From the NCBI GenBank assembly GCA_019637615.1, contig JAHBVJ010000023.1:1-64000 (forward strand): a DNA stretch of 64,000 nucleotides, read 5' to 3'. The DNA comes from Anaerolineae bacterium. GTDB lineage: Bacteria; Chloroflexota; Anaerolineae; Aggregatilineales; UBA2796. Made by a program: the position numbers and the translations under genes. The notes beneath the pieces are model-generated. The model did not search any database and was not told where the DNA came from. It was given only the letters and a program-made list of their open reading frames with translations. How positions within the stretch are numbered: the first letter of the stretch is position 1; each line of letters opens with the position of its first letter. Positions 1-8,906 of this stretch are shown here, in pieces.

Positions 1-300
1 TCTCGACATCTGCTACCTTCACGATGCATGATGTCTCTCGACATCTCATCGTGCTTTCACTCTACTCTTCTCATCTTCCTATTCACTTGTTAAGGTGCGA
101 ACGGCTGGCTCACTTCGGGTAATTACTCCCGTCCCGAACCGCCGTCCTCTACCACTGACGAAACGACCCGACATTCTCGTCGGGTCGCACAAACTGACCG
201 TCGATTGTCTTTTACAACATTCTATGTAGTTTGGCGAACCGCTAAGTTCTTCAAATCGTTTGTCCTTGGTTACGTTCGCGTTTGTTTTGTGTGTTTCCTG
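1..300 (-). other. Structured leader, possibly of an rRNA operon lying off the left edge
   Basis: No credible protein is encoded here. Read on the minus strand, downstream of the promoter at 315-343, the segment carries a perfect 9-bp hairpin (CGACCCGAC at 164-172 with GTCGGGTCG at 179-187). It also has a boxA-like antitermination word GCACCTTAACA (98 down to 88) and a hairpin GATGTC-GAGA-GACATC at 30-45. The 11-base word TCTCGACATCT is repeated at 1-11 and 36-46. A strong promoter, boxA-like word and processing-type stems are typical of pre-rRNA leaders. The gene itself is outside the window, so this is inference. Confidence 0.4.
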
Positions 301-314
301 CGAACGTGTGGGGA

Positions 315-343
315 ATTCTAGCCGCACTCCTGACCACTGTCAA
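315..343 (-). promoter_or_regulatory. Strong sigma70 promoter, minus strand
   Basis: On the minus strand the -35 is a perfect TTGACA (338-343) and the -10 is TAGAAT (315-320), separated by exactly 17 bases. Transcription should start near 308 and run leftwards off the window through the structured leader. It points away from glcD. Confidence 0.75.
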
Positions 344-464
344 GGGCGACTTTCAGGATTTCTTCAGATTGGTGTGATTCTCGTTTGAAAGACGGCGCGG
401 GCGAGGTAGCCAAGACCCACAACCGCCGCTATGATCTAGGCATACTTAGTTTGCCGAGGCACTC

Positions 465-1955
465 ATGTCCAAACCGTTGCCCGCCGCACCAAACCCGACC
501 TTGGATGCGCTGCTCGTGCGTCTGCGCCCGCATTTTGACGCTGCCGACATCCTAACTGAACTCTCCCAACTGCTGCCCTATGAATCGGACGCCAGCACCT
601 CCTTCCATGAGCGCCCGCTGGCAGCCGTGTTCCCGCAGACCACCGAACAGGTACAGGTCACCGTCAAAGCCTGCCACGATCTGGACATCCCGTTCCTCGC
701 ACGCGGATCAGGCACCAGCTTGTCGGGCGGATCGATGCCCATCGCGGGCGGGCTGATGATCATCCTATCCAAGATGAACCGGATTCTGGAGATCGACCTC
801 GATAATCTGCGCATGGTCGTGCAGCCGGGGGTGATCAACCTGAACGTGAGCAAGGCCGTCGCCGCGCAAGGGCTGTATTATTCGCCCGATCCGAGTTCGC
901 AGTTGATCTGCTCCATCGGCGGCAACATCGCCTTCAATTCGGGCGGCGCGCATTGCCTCAAACTCGGCATGACCTCTAACCACGTCCTCGGCATGAAGGT
1001 CGTGCTGCCCGATGGCGAAGTGGTCAGCCTCGGCGGCAAATCGCTGGAAAGCCCCGGCATGGATTTGTGCGGGCTGATGGTCGGCTCCGAGGGCTTACTC
1101 GGCATCGTCACCGAGGCCACATTGCGCCTGCTGCCCAAACCGCAGATCGTGCGCACGGTACTGGCGGCTTATGACGCGGTGGACAAGGCCGGTGAAGCCG
1201 TCGCGATGGTGATCGGCTCTGGTTTGCTGCCCGTCGCCATCGAGATCATGGATCGGCTGGCGATTGATGCCGCCGAAGCCGCCGTCCACGCGGGCTATCC
1301 CTCCGACGCGCAATCCCTCCTGATCGTGGAACTCGATGGCCCTTCTGACGAAGTCTTGCCGCAGTTTGACGGGCTGCTCAAGCTGCTGGAACAATCCGGC
1401 GCGCAGAGTTTGAAGATTCCCAAGACGGAAGAAGAGCGGCTCAAAATTTGGAAGGGGCGCAAAGCGGCCTTTAGCGCGGTAGGGCGGCTCTCCCCCGATT
1501 ATCTGGTGCAAGATGGCGTCGTACCGCGCGGCAAACTCGGTCAAGCGCTCCGGCAGATCGGCGTGTTCGCGCAGCAGTACGGACTGCGGGTCGCCAATGT
1601 CTTCCACGCAGGCGACGGCAATCTGCATCCACTGGTGCTGTTCGACAACAAAGTGCCGGGAGAGCTGGAAAAAGCCGAGCAGTTGGCGGGCGACATCCTC
1701 AAAATGTGCGTCGATCTGGGCGGTTCGATCACGGGCGAACATGGCGTCGGCGTGGAGAAGCTGGCTTACATGCCCTACCAGTTCAACGAGCGCGATCTGG
1801 ACTCGATGTACGCCATCTACCACAGCTTCGACCCGAAGCAGCTCTCCAATCGCGGCAAGATGCTGCCCGGACAGTCGCCGGACATACAAACCGGACACGC
1901 CACCGCCGACCGTCAACATCCGCTGGAACGCGCGGGCGTGATTCAGCGCTTCTAA
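465..1955 (+). CDS. glcD: Glycolate oxidase subunit GlcD (FAD-linked oxidase)
   Basis: A 496-residue flavoprotein, the expected length for GlcD, the FAD-binding catalytic subunit that oxidises glycolate (or D-lactate or a similar 2-hydroxy acid) to the 2-oxo acid. The PCMH-type FAD domain is seen near residues 50-230, with the RGSGTSLSGGS phosphate-binding loop and GGNIAFNSGG. The C-terminal cap domain includes VFHAGDGNLHPL and GEHGVGVEK, which hold substrate- and flavin-contacting His and Glu residues in this family. ATG follows GAGG by about 5 bases. It is the first gene of glcDEF; glcE begins 17 bases later. Substrate choice between glycolate and D-lactate cannot be settled from sequence alone. 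Confidence 0.93.
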   Translation: MSKPLPAAPNPTLDALLVRLRPHFDAADILTELSQLLPYESDASTSFHERPLAAVFPQTTEQVQVTVKACHDLDIPFLARGSGTSLSGGSMPIAGGLMIILSKMNRILEIDLDNLRMVVQPGVINLNVSKAVAAQGLYYSPDPSSQLICSIGGNIAFNSGGAHCLKLGMTSNHVLGMKVVLPDGEVVSLGGKSLESPGMDLCGLMVGSEGLLGIVTEATLRLLPKPQIVRTVLAAYDAVDKAGEAVAMVIGSGLLPVAIEIMDRLAIDAAEAAVHAGYPSDAQSLLIVELDGPSDEVLPQFDGLLKLLEQSGAQSLKIPKTEEERLKIWKGRKAAFSAVGRLSPDYLVQDGVVPRGKLGQALRQIGVFAQQYGLRVANVFHAGDGNLHPLVLFDNKVPGELEKAEQLAGDILKMCVDLGGSITGEHGVGVEKLAYMPYQFNERDLDSMYAIYHSFDPKQLSNRGKMLPGQSPDIQTGHATADRQHPLERAGVIQRF

Positions 1956-1972
1956 TTACAGAAAAAACCTTT

Positions 1973-3157
1973 ATGAACTCACCATTTGCTTACACGCCAA
2001 CCTTACCCGTGATCGTCACGCCGACCAGCGTAGAAGAAGCCATCACGCTGCTCACCGATCCCGCCAGTGCCAACCGACCACTGCTGTTTCGCGGTGGCGG
2101 GACGAAGTGGGACGCGGGACATCGCGCCTTCTCCGAGGCTTCGAGCAATCCACTGATCATCTCGACCGCCAAACTGACGGGCATCCTTGATTACGAACCC
2201 GGCGAACTGACCATCACCGTGCGCGCTGGCACACCGATGGCGGAAGTCGAAGCAGCATTGGCGGAACACGGACAGTATTTGCCGTTCGATCCGCTGTTTA
2301 GCACGATGGGCGCGACGGTAGGTGGCACCATCGCGGCTGGCTTGACTGGCCCGCGCCGGATGCGTTACGGCGGTCTACGCGACTTCGTGATCGGGATCGA
2401 ATACCTCAATGCGCAGGGCCAGCGCGTGCGCAGCGGCGGCAAAGTCGTCAAAAACGCGGCGGGCTACGATTTTTCCAAGCTGTTTTGTGGCTCCATGGGA
2501 TCGCTCGGTCTGATCACGCAGGTCAGTTTCAAGGTGTTCCCCACACCGCCAGCACGCCAAACGCTGCTCGCCTTCCTGCCCACCATTACCGAGGTCAAGG
2601 CGGCGTTCAGGGCGCTCCAACACAGCCCCGCCGAGGTCAGCGCGGTAGATGCATGGCCGATGGGGACGCTGCCCGACGCACCCGATCCGGGGGCGGGCTA
2701 CACCATCGCCGTCCTCATCGAAGGCGATCCGGCCTCGCTGGAAGGACGTATGAACGCTGTGCGCGGCTTGCTGGATAGCACCGCCACGTTGCAAATAAAC
2801 AACGCAGACGATCAAACCAAGTTGTGGACGACCCTGCGCGATCTGGTCTGGATCGGAGACGCTGAAACCGTCGTCAAGCTGTATCTGTCCTCGACGCGCG
2901 TAACCGATCTCGACGCGATGTTATCGCTGCACGGAGCACGGCGCGTCTACAGCGTGGCGGGCAACGTCGCGTGGGCAGCTTTCAGCGGCGATCCGGCGCG
3001 GTTGTCATCGGCACTGGCAGCCAACGAGATCAGCGCGGCAGTGTGGCGATCACCCATCGCAGCGCCGGACGTGCTGCCCGCCTCGCCCAGCGCCGCCATG
3101 ATCGAGCGCGTCAAGCGTGCCTTCGATCCGGCGAACCGATTTTATCGCAGCGCATGA
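1973..3157 (+). CDS. glcE: Glycolate oxidase subunit GlcE (FAD-binding)
   Basis: A 394-residue protein starting at the ATG of MNSPFAYTP; the open frame runs further upstream, but that part overlaps glcD out of frame. It is the second flavin subunit of glycolate oxidase, with a shortened FAD-binding fold: FRGGGTKWDAG near the N-terminus, then GATVGGTIAAGLTGPRR and GGKVVKNAAGYDFSKLF, the standard GlcE signatures. The C-terminus, FDPANRFYRSA, matches the usual FDP..LNPG-like ending of FAD-linked oxidases. It lies between glcD and glcF in the same orientation and should form the GlcDEF complex. Confidence 0.92.
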   Translation: MNSPFAYTPTLPVIVTPTSVEEAITLLTDPASANRPLLFRGGGTKWDAGHRAFSEASSNPLIISTAKLTGILDYEPGELTITVRAGTPMAEVEAALAEHGQYLPFDPLFSTMGATVGGTIAAGLTGPRRMRYGGLRDFVIGIEYLNAQGQRVRSGGKVVKNAAGYDFSKLFCGSMGSLGLITQVSFKVFPTPPARQTLLAFLPTITEVKAAFRALQHSPAEVSAVDAWPMGTLPDAPDPGAGYTIAVLIEGDPASLEGRMNAVRGLLDSTATLQINNADDQTKLWTTLRDLVWIGDAETVVKLYLSSTRVTDLDAMLSLHGARRVYSVAGNVAWAAFSGDPARLSSALAANEISAAVWRSPIAAPDVLPASPSAAMIERVKRAFDPANRFYRSA

Positions 3158-3228
3158 CGGGGCATGTCACAATAGCGGAATCTCAACCCACCCAAAAACA
3201 GAAAAATAGTTAGGCACTCAAACGACTC

Positions 3229-4503
3229 ATGGAAACCAATATCCCGCTTGCCGATCTCGATAAGCCCGCCGTACAGCGCATGAACGACGTGATCAAGACG
3301 TGCGTCCACTGCGGGTTTTGCCTACCTACCTGCCCGACGTACCTCGAAACAGGCTCGGAACTCGACTCGCCGCGCGGGCGCATCTATCTGATGAAGGGCG
3401 TGCTGGAAAACACGCTGACGATGGATGACGAAGTCGCGCAGCACATCGACGCGTGCCTTGGCTGTCTCGCTTGCGTCACGGCGTGCCCTTCCGGCGTGCA
3501 ATACAACGAACTGATCGACAACTTCCGCCCGAAGCTCGAAGCGGAATATGCCCGCACGCCGCTGGATCGCTTCTCGCGCTGGATGTTGAGTGAAGTCCTG
3601 CCTTACCGCGAACGCTTCCGTCTGGCGGTGCTGCTCGGCACACTTGGCAAACCATTCGCGGGCTTGATGCCCAAGCCGCTGAAGGCCATGCTGTCGCTGC
3701 TGCCGACCAAAGGATTGCCGAAGCGCGAGGACTTCGGAGAGGTGATCCCCGCGCAAGGCACGCGCCGCGCCCGCGTCGCGCTGCTGATCGGCTGCGTGCA
3801 GACCGTCCTCGCGCCGGAGATCAACGCGGCGACCATCCGCGTACTGACGCGCAACGGCGTCGAAGTCGTCATCCCGCGCGATCAGGGTTGCTGCGGTGCC
3901 TTGACGTTGCATATGGGGCAGCGTGAGGATGGCAAACAGTTCGCGCGCCGCCTGATGCAAGCCTTCCCCACGGACGTGGACGCCGTGATCACCAACGCGG
4001 CGGGCTGCGGATCGGCGTTGAAGGATTATGCGCATCTATTCGAGAACGAGCCGGATGCCCAAGCCGCCCATGACTTTTCCGCCCGCGCGCAAGATGTCAG
4101 CCAATTCCTCGCTGATCTCGGCCTCGCGGAGCAGCCAACAGGGTTAGGGCGTTCGCTGCGGATCGCCTACCACGATGCCTGCCATCTCGGTCACGCGCAG
4201 GGTGTCCGTTCGCAGCCGCGCCAACTGCTAATGAGCATCCCGAACGTGGAAGTGGTCGAAGTCCCCGAAGCGGAAATCTGCTGCGGCTCGGCGGGCGTCT
4301 ACAACATCACGCAGCTGGAAATGGCGAACGATCTGCTGGCGCGTAAAGTCAACAACATCGGCTTGACCAAGACGGATGGTGTGGTAGCGGGCAACATCGG
4401 CTGCTTGACGCAGATTCAGCGCGGGATCAAGTCCAAGGGCATGTGGGCGGTACACACCATGCAACTGCTCGATTGGGCGTATTCCGGCAAATTCCCATTA
4501 TGA
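3229..4503 (+). CDS. glcF: Glycolate oxidase iron-sulfur subunit GlcF
   Basis: A 424-residue electron-transfer subunit with two N-terminal 4Fe-4S motifs, CVHCGFCLPTCP (about residues 25-36) and CLGCLACVTACP (about 78-89). Two CCG-type cysteine-rich domains follow (GCCGALTLHMG and ICCGSAGVYN). This is the standard GlcF layout; it passes electrons from the flavin subunits to the quinone pool. It is 71 bases after glcE and ends the operon. Its TGA overlaps the stop of the convergent kinase gene by 6 bases. Confidence 0.94.
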   Translation: METNIPLADLDKPAVQRMNDVIKTCVHCGFCLPTCPTYLETGSELDSPRGRIYLMKGVLENTLTMDDEVAQHIDACLGCLACVTACPSGVQYNELIDNFRPKLEAEYARTPLDRFSRWMLSEVLPYRERFRLAVLLGTLGKPFAGLMPKPLKAMLSLLPTKGLPKREDFGEVIPAQGTRRARVALLIGCVQTVLAPEINAATIRVLTRNGVEVVIPRDQGCCGALTLHMGQREDGKQFARRLMQAFPTDVDAVITNAAGCGSALKDYAHLFENEPDAQAAHDFSARAQDVSQFLADLGLAEQPTGLGRSLRIAYHDACHLGHAQGVRSQPRQLLMSIPNVEVVEVPEAEICCGSAGVYNITQLEMANDLLARKVNNIGLTKTDGVVAGNIGCLTQIQRGIKSKGMWAVHTMQLLDWAYSGKFPL

Positions 4504-7500
4504 TGGCGACCAGAAGGCCAATTCAGCGCGGGCAGTCTCTCTCAGATCGAGGGTACGTCCGACGGCTTCAGCGGCGAAGCGCTCCTCGTCTGTGAGCGAA
4601 TAGCGCAAGCTTTCATCGAGATCGGGGAGCATCCGCGTGCGGGCGTTAGCGCTCAGACGAGGGTGCTCTGCGACGAGGGCATACAGTTCAGCGCCATGTT
4701 GCAACCGCTCGGCGCTGATAGCCAGCCGCGCGATGCCGATCATGACCAGCACAATGAGCGCAACGGCGTCATGGATCAGCGCCAATTGTAAGGCTTCCAC
4801 CAAATAGCCAGTGCCGGACTCGGTATAGCCGCGTTGCAATTCCAGAATGCCCAGATGCGTCAGATTCTCCACGATCAGATCGATGGCGAGGATTTCGCGC
4901 GCCAGTGCCAGACTTTTGCGGTGCAGCGACCTAGCCACGATAAGATTGCCCAGCCGTGCCTTGGTTTTGGCAAGACTGCCATAGGCGCGGCTCATCGAGC
5001 GTCGATCTTCCATCTTGCGGAACAAGGTCAGCGCTTCCACGCTGTAGATGATGGCTGCCGCGAAATCATCCTGTTCCCGCAAAATGCCCGCGAGGATGTT
5101 GTACGCCAGCGCTTGTTGACGTAGATCATCGTAGATCATCGCGTGGTCAAGGCCGTCTTCAGCATAATAGCGAGCGGTCATCAGGTCGCCAAACTCGTAA
5201 TAGAACGCGCCGAGCATAATCAAGATCAGCCCGCCAGCGCGTTTGTCGCCCGACTCGCGGCTGATCTGCTGGCATTCTTCGTAATAGCTGAGGGCGAGCG
5301 GGAATTCACCCTCATGCTGCAAGAACGTCGCATAATTGCCGAGCGCGTGGATCAAGTAGCGCTGTGTGCCGCTTTCCCGTGCCATGACGATTGCCGACTG
5401 AAACCGTCCGCGCGCTTCATCAAGGCGGAACTGATACGCCGCGATCACCGCCAGACTGATCTGCGTGCAAGTCATGCAAATCCGGTCGCCAAGCTCACCC
5501 GCGTAACTCGCCGCTTCCAGCAGTTGTCTCTGCGCGCTGATGTGGTCGCCTTGCATCAGCGCCACGTACCCCAATCCCCACAACCCCACCATCAACACGC
5601 GATGGTTTGCCGTGGCTTGGGCAGCAGCGTACGCGCTGCGCAAATAATCCTTAGCCGTTTTGTAATTGCCCTGTTCCGCGTGTACTCTGCCGATATGCGC
5701 GGTCAGGACGGCGGCTTGTTCGCTCAACCCATGTCGTCGTGCGAAGGCTACGCCCTGCTCATGCGTGCCGATCGCCAGCTTGAAGTTGCCGAGCAGTTGA
5801 TGCGCCCGTCCCGCCAGACTCAACAGGCTGAACGTCGTTTCCGGCGCATATTCGCTGTCGAACGCGCGCATCACACGCTCGACGCGTTCCAATGCGCCTG
5901 CGTAGTCTCCGCTGGTCAGCAGCCGCGATGCTGTTTTTTGCACATAATATGCTGCTTTGCTCAATTCTTTAGCGGCATACCAGTGTTCAAACAAACTCAT
6001 CACGTAGGTGTCATCGTTCGGGTACACGATCTCGATGGCGCGGGCGATACGCAGATGGGTCGCTTGTCGTTCCTCGTCGCCCATATCCGCCAGTAACGCC
6101 TCGCGCAGATGATCGTGCGAGAAGCGCCACCGATCATCACGGATTTCGATGATCGCCAGTTCACTGCCGTGCATAATATGCTGTTCAACAGTCGCCACAT
6201 CATACAGCGTTTGCAGCAGCCGTATGTTGATTTGTCTTCCGATCAGTGCGGCGGTTTTGTAAAAGGTGCGGTCTACGCTCGGCAGCTTGGTCAAGCGGCG
6301 GCGGATGACGTTGTGGATGCCCTCCGCGAAGAAGCGCGGCGGCAGCGTCACCTCACCGATGTCCTCTAGGCGTCCGGTAGCCTCCGCTAGGGTACGCACC
6401 ACTTCGGTGATGAAAAAAGCATTGCCTTCGGATTCTTGCTGAATGATTGAGATGACGGAGGGACGTTTGGCGACCTCCCCGATCATCGACTGACTGAGTG
6501 ACAAAATATCGGCTTCGTTCAAGCGCTCGATAAACAACGTGTGGACAAAAGGTAGCTCATGCGGCAAGCCCGGACGTTCATCGCTGCGGTACGCGCCGAG
6601 GATCATCAATGGGAGGTTGTTGATCAGCCCGCTCAACAGGCGCAGCGGTTGCAAACTGTCTTCCGCCCATTGCAAATCTTCCAACAGCAGCAAGATCGGC
6701 TGTCGCTGCCGCCGGAATACGTCCACAATCGCCAGATTCAAGCGGTGCTGCCGTTCGCTCTCGCTCAGGATGGTATCCGGCACGTTGCGCCCCACCAACT
6801 CGCCAATGTCAGGAGCCATCGTCTGCAACACCGCAATTGTCTGGTCGCTCAGGTCGGACATCAGCGCCAAGCGGCGGATCGGCTCCCGCCACATCTGGTA
6901 AAACGGGCCAGCGTCATGAATACCCTGTCCGCGTAGCACCAGAAAACCATCTAGCATGGCGCGGTTATGGATTTCATCCAGCAAGCGCGATTTACCGACG
7001 CCGCTGTCCCCGCCAACGAGCCACGCGCTCCCGCCGCCATGACTGGCCTCATGTAAGGCATTGTCAAGCTGTTTGATTTCCTCGGTGCGCCCGACGAAGC
7101 GTGCCGCCCGCACGAAGCTCTCGCGGATGGCGTTCGTCTCTTGGATCAGCCGATAGCCGAAGGCGGCGTTGAGCGCCTCGATACATTCATGGGCGCTTTG
7201 GAAGCGTGCTTCGGGGTGCTTCGCCAGCAGCTTCTCGATCACGGCGCGCACCCCGTCGGTTGTCTCCAACACGGAAAGATCGGGCGTTTGCTCCAATAAC
7301 TGTTGCGTAAACGTGTTCAGGTCAGTATGTCGATAATCGAAGGGATGTTGCCCCACCAGCAGTTCATACGCGATCACGCCTACTGCGTACAGATCGGCGG
7401 CGCTGGTCGGTGAATTTCCTGACAATACTTCGGGAGCCATGTAAGCCAACGTCCCGGCTGGCACATGGTCGCCGCGGTCATGACTGGCTAGGATGGCGAG

Positions 7501-8055
7501 GCCAAAATCGATGATCTTCACTTGATTATCGATGACGTGGACATTATCGGGGGTCAAATCGCGGTGGATGATGTCATGGCGGTGCAAGTAAGACAAGGCT
7601 TGCAACACCTGAATCAGCAAGATCAGTTTGTTTTCGATTGACTGATCATGAGCGGCTTGCAGCAGTGGGCGGGAGTCCGTCAGCAGTTCCATCGTGTAGT
7701 AGGGTTGCCGCCACTCGTCAACGCCGTAGTCCAGCACGCTGATAATGTTAGGGTGCCGGAGTGAGGCCAATAGCCTGAATTCGTTCGCCAGTGCGACGCG
7801 CAAACTTTCTTCAGGCGCGTTAGTGATCAGGACGTCGGTGCCCTCCCCTTCGGACGGCATAGTGACTCGTTTGAGTGCCACTTGCTTTCCGGTCAGTCGG
7901 TCAGTTGCGCGGTAGACGATGCCCATCCCACCTTCACCGAGGATGTCACCTAAGACGTACCGCCGTCCAATGGTACTCAAGCCGAATGGCGATGTCGCGT
8001 AAGCAGTGTTTATCAATTGTAAACGGTTCTGTTCCGTTTCACTGCCGAACGACAT
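4498..8055 (-). CDS. Ser/Thr protein kinase fused to an AAA-type ATPase and TPR repeats
   Basis: A 1185-residue soluble signalling protein. Residues about 30-290 form a Hanks-type kinase with GEGGMG glycine loop, HRDLTPDN catalytic loop and DFG. A STAND/MalT-like ATPase follows, with FVGRTEEIKQL and the P-loop GGDSGVGKSRLL. The C-terminal half is a long run of TPR-like helices (for example residues 690-1100). The domain order resembles PknK and LuxR/MalT-type regulators but lacks an obvious DNA-binding HTH at the C-terminus. The chosen ATG (MSFGSE) lies 11 bases after GTGAGGT; a GTG six codons upstream is possible. It likely phosphorylates partners in response to a ligand or protein sensed by the TPRs. 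Convergent with glcF. Confidence 0.9.
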   Translation of the reverse strand: MSFGSETEQNRLQLINTAYATSPFGLSTIGRRYVLGDILGEGGMGIVYRATDRLTGKQVALKRVTMPSEGEGTDVLITNAPEESLRVALANEFRLLASLRHPNIISVLDYGVDEWRQPYYTMELLTDSRPLLQAAHDQSIENKLILLIQVLQALSYLHRHDIIHRDLTPDNVHVIDNQVKIIDFGLAILASHDRGDHVPAGTLAYMAPEVLSGNSPTSAADLYAVGVIAYELLVGQHPFDYRHTDLNTFTQQLLEQTPDLSVLETTDGVRAVIEKLLAKHPEARFQSAHECIEALNAAFGYRLIQETNAIRESFVRAARFVGRTEEIKQLDNALHEASHGGGSAWLVGGDSGVGKSRLLDEIHNRAMLDGFLVLRGQGIHDAGPFYQMWREPIRRLALMSDLSDQTIAVLQTMAPDIGELVGRNVPDTILSESERQHRLNLAIVDVFRRQRQPILLLLEDLQWAEDSLQPLRLLSGLINNLPLMILGAYRSDERPGLPHELPFVHTLFIERLNEADILSLSQSMIGEVAKRPSVISIIQQESEGNAFFITEVVRTLAEATGRLEDIGEVTLPPRFFAEGIHNVIRRRLTKLPSVDRTFYKTAALIGRQINIRLLQTLYDVATVEQHIMHGSELAIIEIRDDRWRFSHDHLREALLADMGDEERQATHLRIARAIEIVYPNDDTYVMSLFEHWYAAKELSKAAYYVQKTASRLLTSGDYAGALERVERVMRAFDSEYAPETTFSLLSLAGRAHQLLGNFKLAIGTHEQGVAFARRHGLSEQAAVLTAHIGRVHAEQGNYKTAKDYLRSAYAAAQATANHRVLMVGLWGLGYVALMQGDHISAQRQLLEAASYAGELGDRICMTCTQISLAVIAAYQFRLDEARGRFQSAIVMARESGTQRYLIHALGNYATFLQHEGEFPLALSYYEECQQISRESGDKRAGGLILIMLGAFYYEFGDLMTARYYAEDGLDHAMIYDDLRQQALAYNILAGILREQDDFAAAIIYSVEALTLFRKMEDRRSMSRAYGSLAKTKARLGNLIVARSLHRKSLALAREILAIDLIVENLTHLGILELQRGYTESGTGYLVEALQLALIHDAVALIVLVMIGIARLAISAERLQHGAELYALVAEHPRLSANARTRMLPDLDESLRYSLTDEERFAAEAVGRTLDLRETARAELAFWSPS

Positions 8056-8166
8056 GAACAATTCTGACCTCACTTAACACGTGTACGTTACCATTCAACC
8101 ATATTTTATATGGCGAATGCGTTGTCAGGTTCATTTTCTGACAACATTGCTACATTTGTGAATAAT

Positions 8167-8781
8167 CTAACGAATCGGTCGCTTCCCGATCCGGATCGTG
8201 CAGTCTTCATGCCCCATCGCTACGCACGAAATCTGTTCGACTTCGAAGACGCGACCGCCCGTCGCCCAGATGATGGCCTCTTCGAGGATGCCTACTGCCA
8301 GATCGCAGCACGGGTAATCAGTTGTGCGTCCCCAACACACCGGGCAGCGGTCGATGATCCACAAATAGCCCTGGCTGTCATCGCCCAACCGCACAACCTG
8401 ATCAGTGAAGCGGTTGAAGACCATCGCGAACATGTCGAAGCCGATGTTCATCTTCAGGCCGAGCGGCATTAAGCGGGCGGGCAGGTCAGCAATGCCCAGT
8501 AGCGGGTTAAATTGCTGCAACCCGGTGGTCAAGCAGCGGCGTCCCACCTTGCGGTTGATAGCCCGCCCCTCCTCGACGCCAAACACGTTTTCACTGGCGG
8601 CTTGGAGTTGCGACACGTACTCGAATGGAAACGCCAGCTCCAGATCGTTGAGCGGGAATTGCTCAAGAAATTGGGGCAGACCCGCTTCCGTGATGACGGC
8701 TTGTGCGGCGTCAGGTTCGACGACTTCAGAGAGGGCAGTGAGGATGATCCGACCCATGCGGTTCGGGTAAAAGTACGTCAT
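8167..8781 (-). CDS. V4R (4-vinyl reductase-like) small-molecule sensor domain protein
   Basis: About 204 residues from the ATG of MTYFYPNRMG; a TTG 19 codons upstream also keeps the frame. The C-terminal half has the V4R pattern: cysteines in CPVCWGRTTDYPCC and the terminal CVAMGHEDCTIRIG, matching the C-x-G-x3-C-x-F/I-x-I ending. The fold is related to the heme-NO-binding (HNOB) fold and usually binds a small hydrophobic ligand, or metal through cysteines. There is no output domain, so it probably acts with a partner; the neighbouring kinase, upstream on the other side of a 111-base gap, is one candidate (inference). Confidence 0.75.
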   Translation of the reverse strand: MTYFYPNRMGRIILTALSEVVEPDAAQAVITEAGLPQFLEQFPLNDLELAFPFEYVSQLQAASENVFGVEEGRAINRKVGRRCLTTGLQQFNPLLGIADLPARLMPLGLKMNIGFDMFAMVFNRFTDQVVRLGDDSQGYLWIIDRCPVCWGRTTDYPCCDLAVGILEEAIIWATGGRVFEVEQISCVAMGHEDCTIRIGKRPIR

Positions 8782-8906
8782 ATTCCAATCTTTCGCTAAT
8801 CCGGTGAGCGTTGTTGAGGCCACCAAGTGTGGGTACAATTCCGACCAGTTGAATTATAAGCCAAACCTTATTTTTGGGTTGGCCTGACCTCGACAAGGAA
8901 CGCCGT

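Noticed and set aside
79..327. 82-residue frame at the left end
   Set aside because: Lies in the structured leader and overlaps the minus-strand promoter region; composition does not look coding.
1095..1919. 274-residue minus-strand frame over glcD
   Set aside because: Shadow of a clear GlcD gene.
5143..6096. 317-residue plus-strand frame
   Set aside because: Antisense to the TPR part of the kinase gene; biased composition with no family signature.
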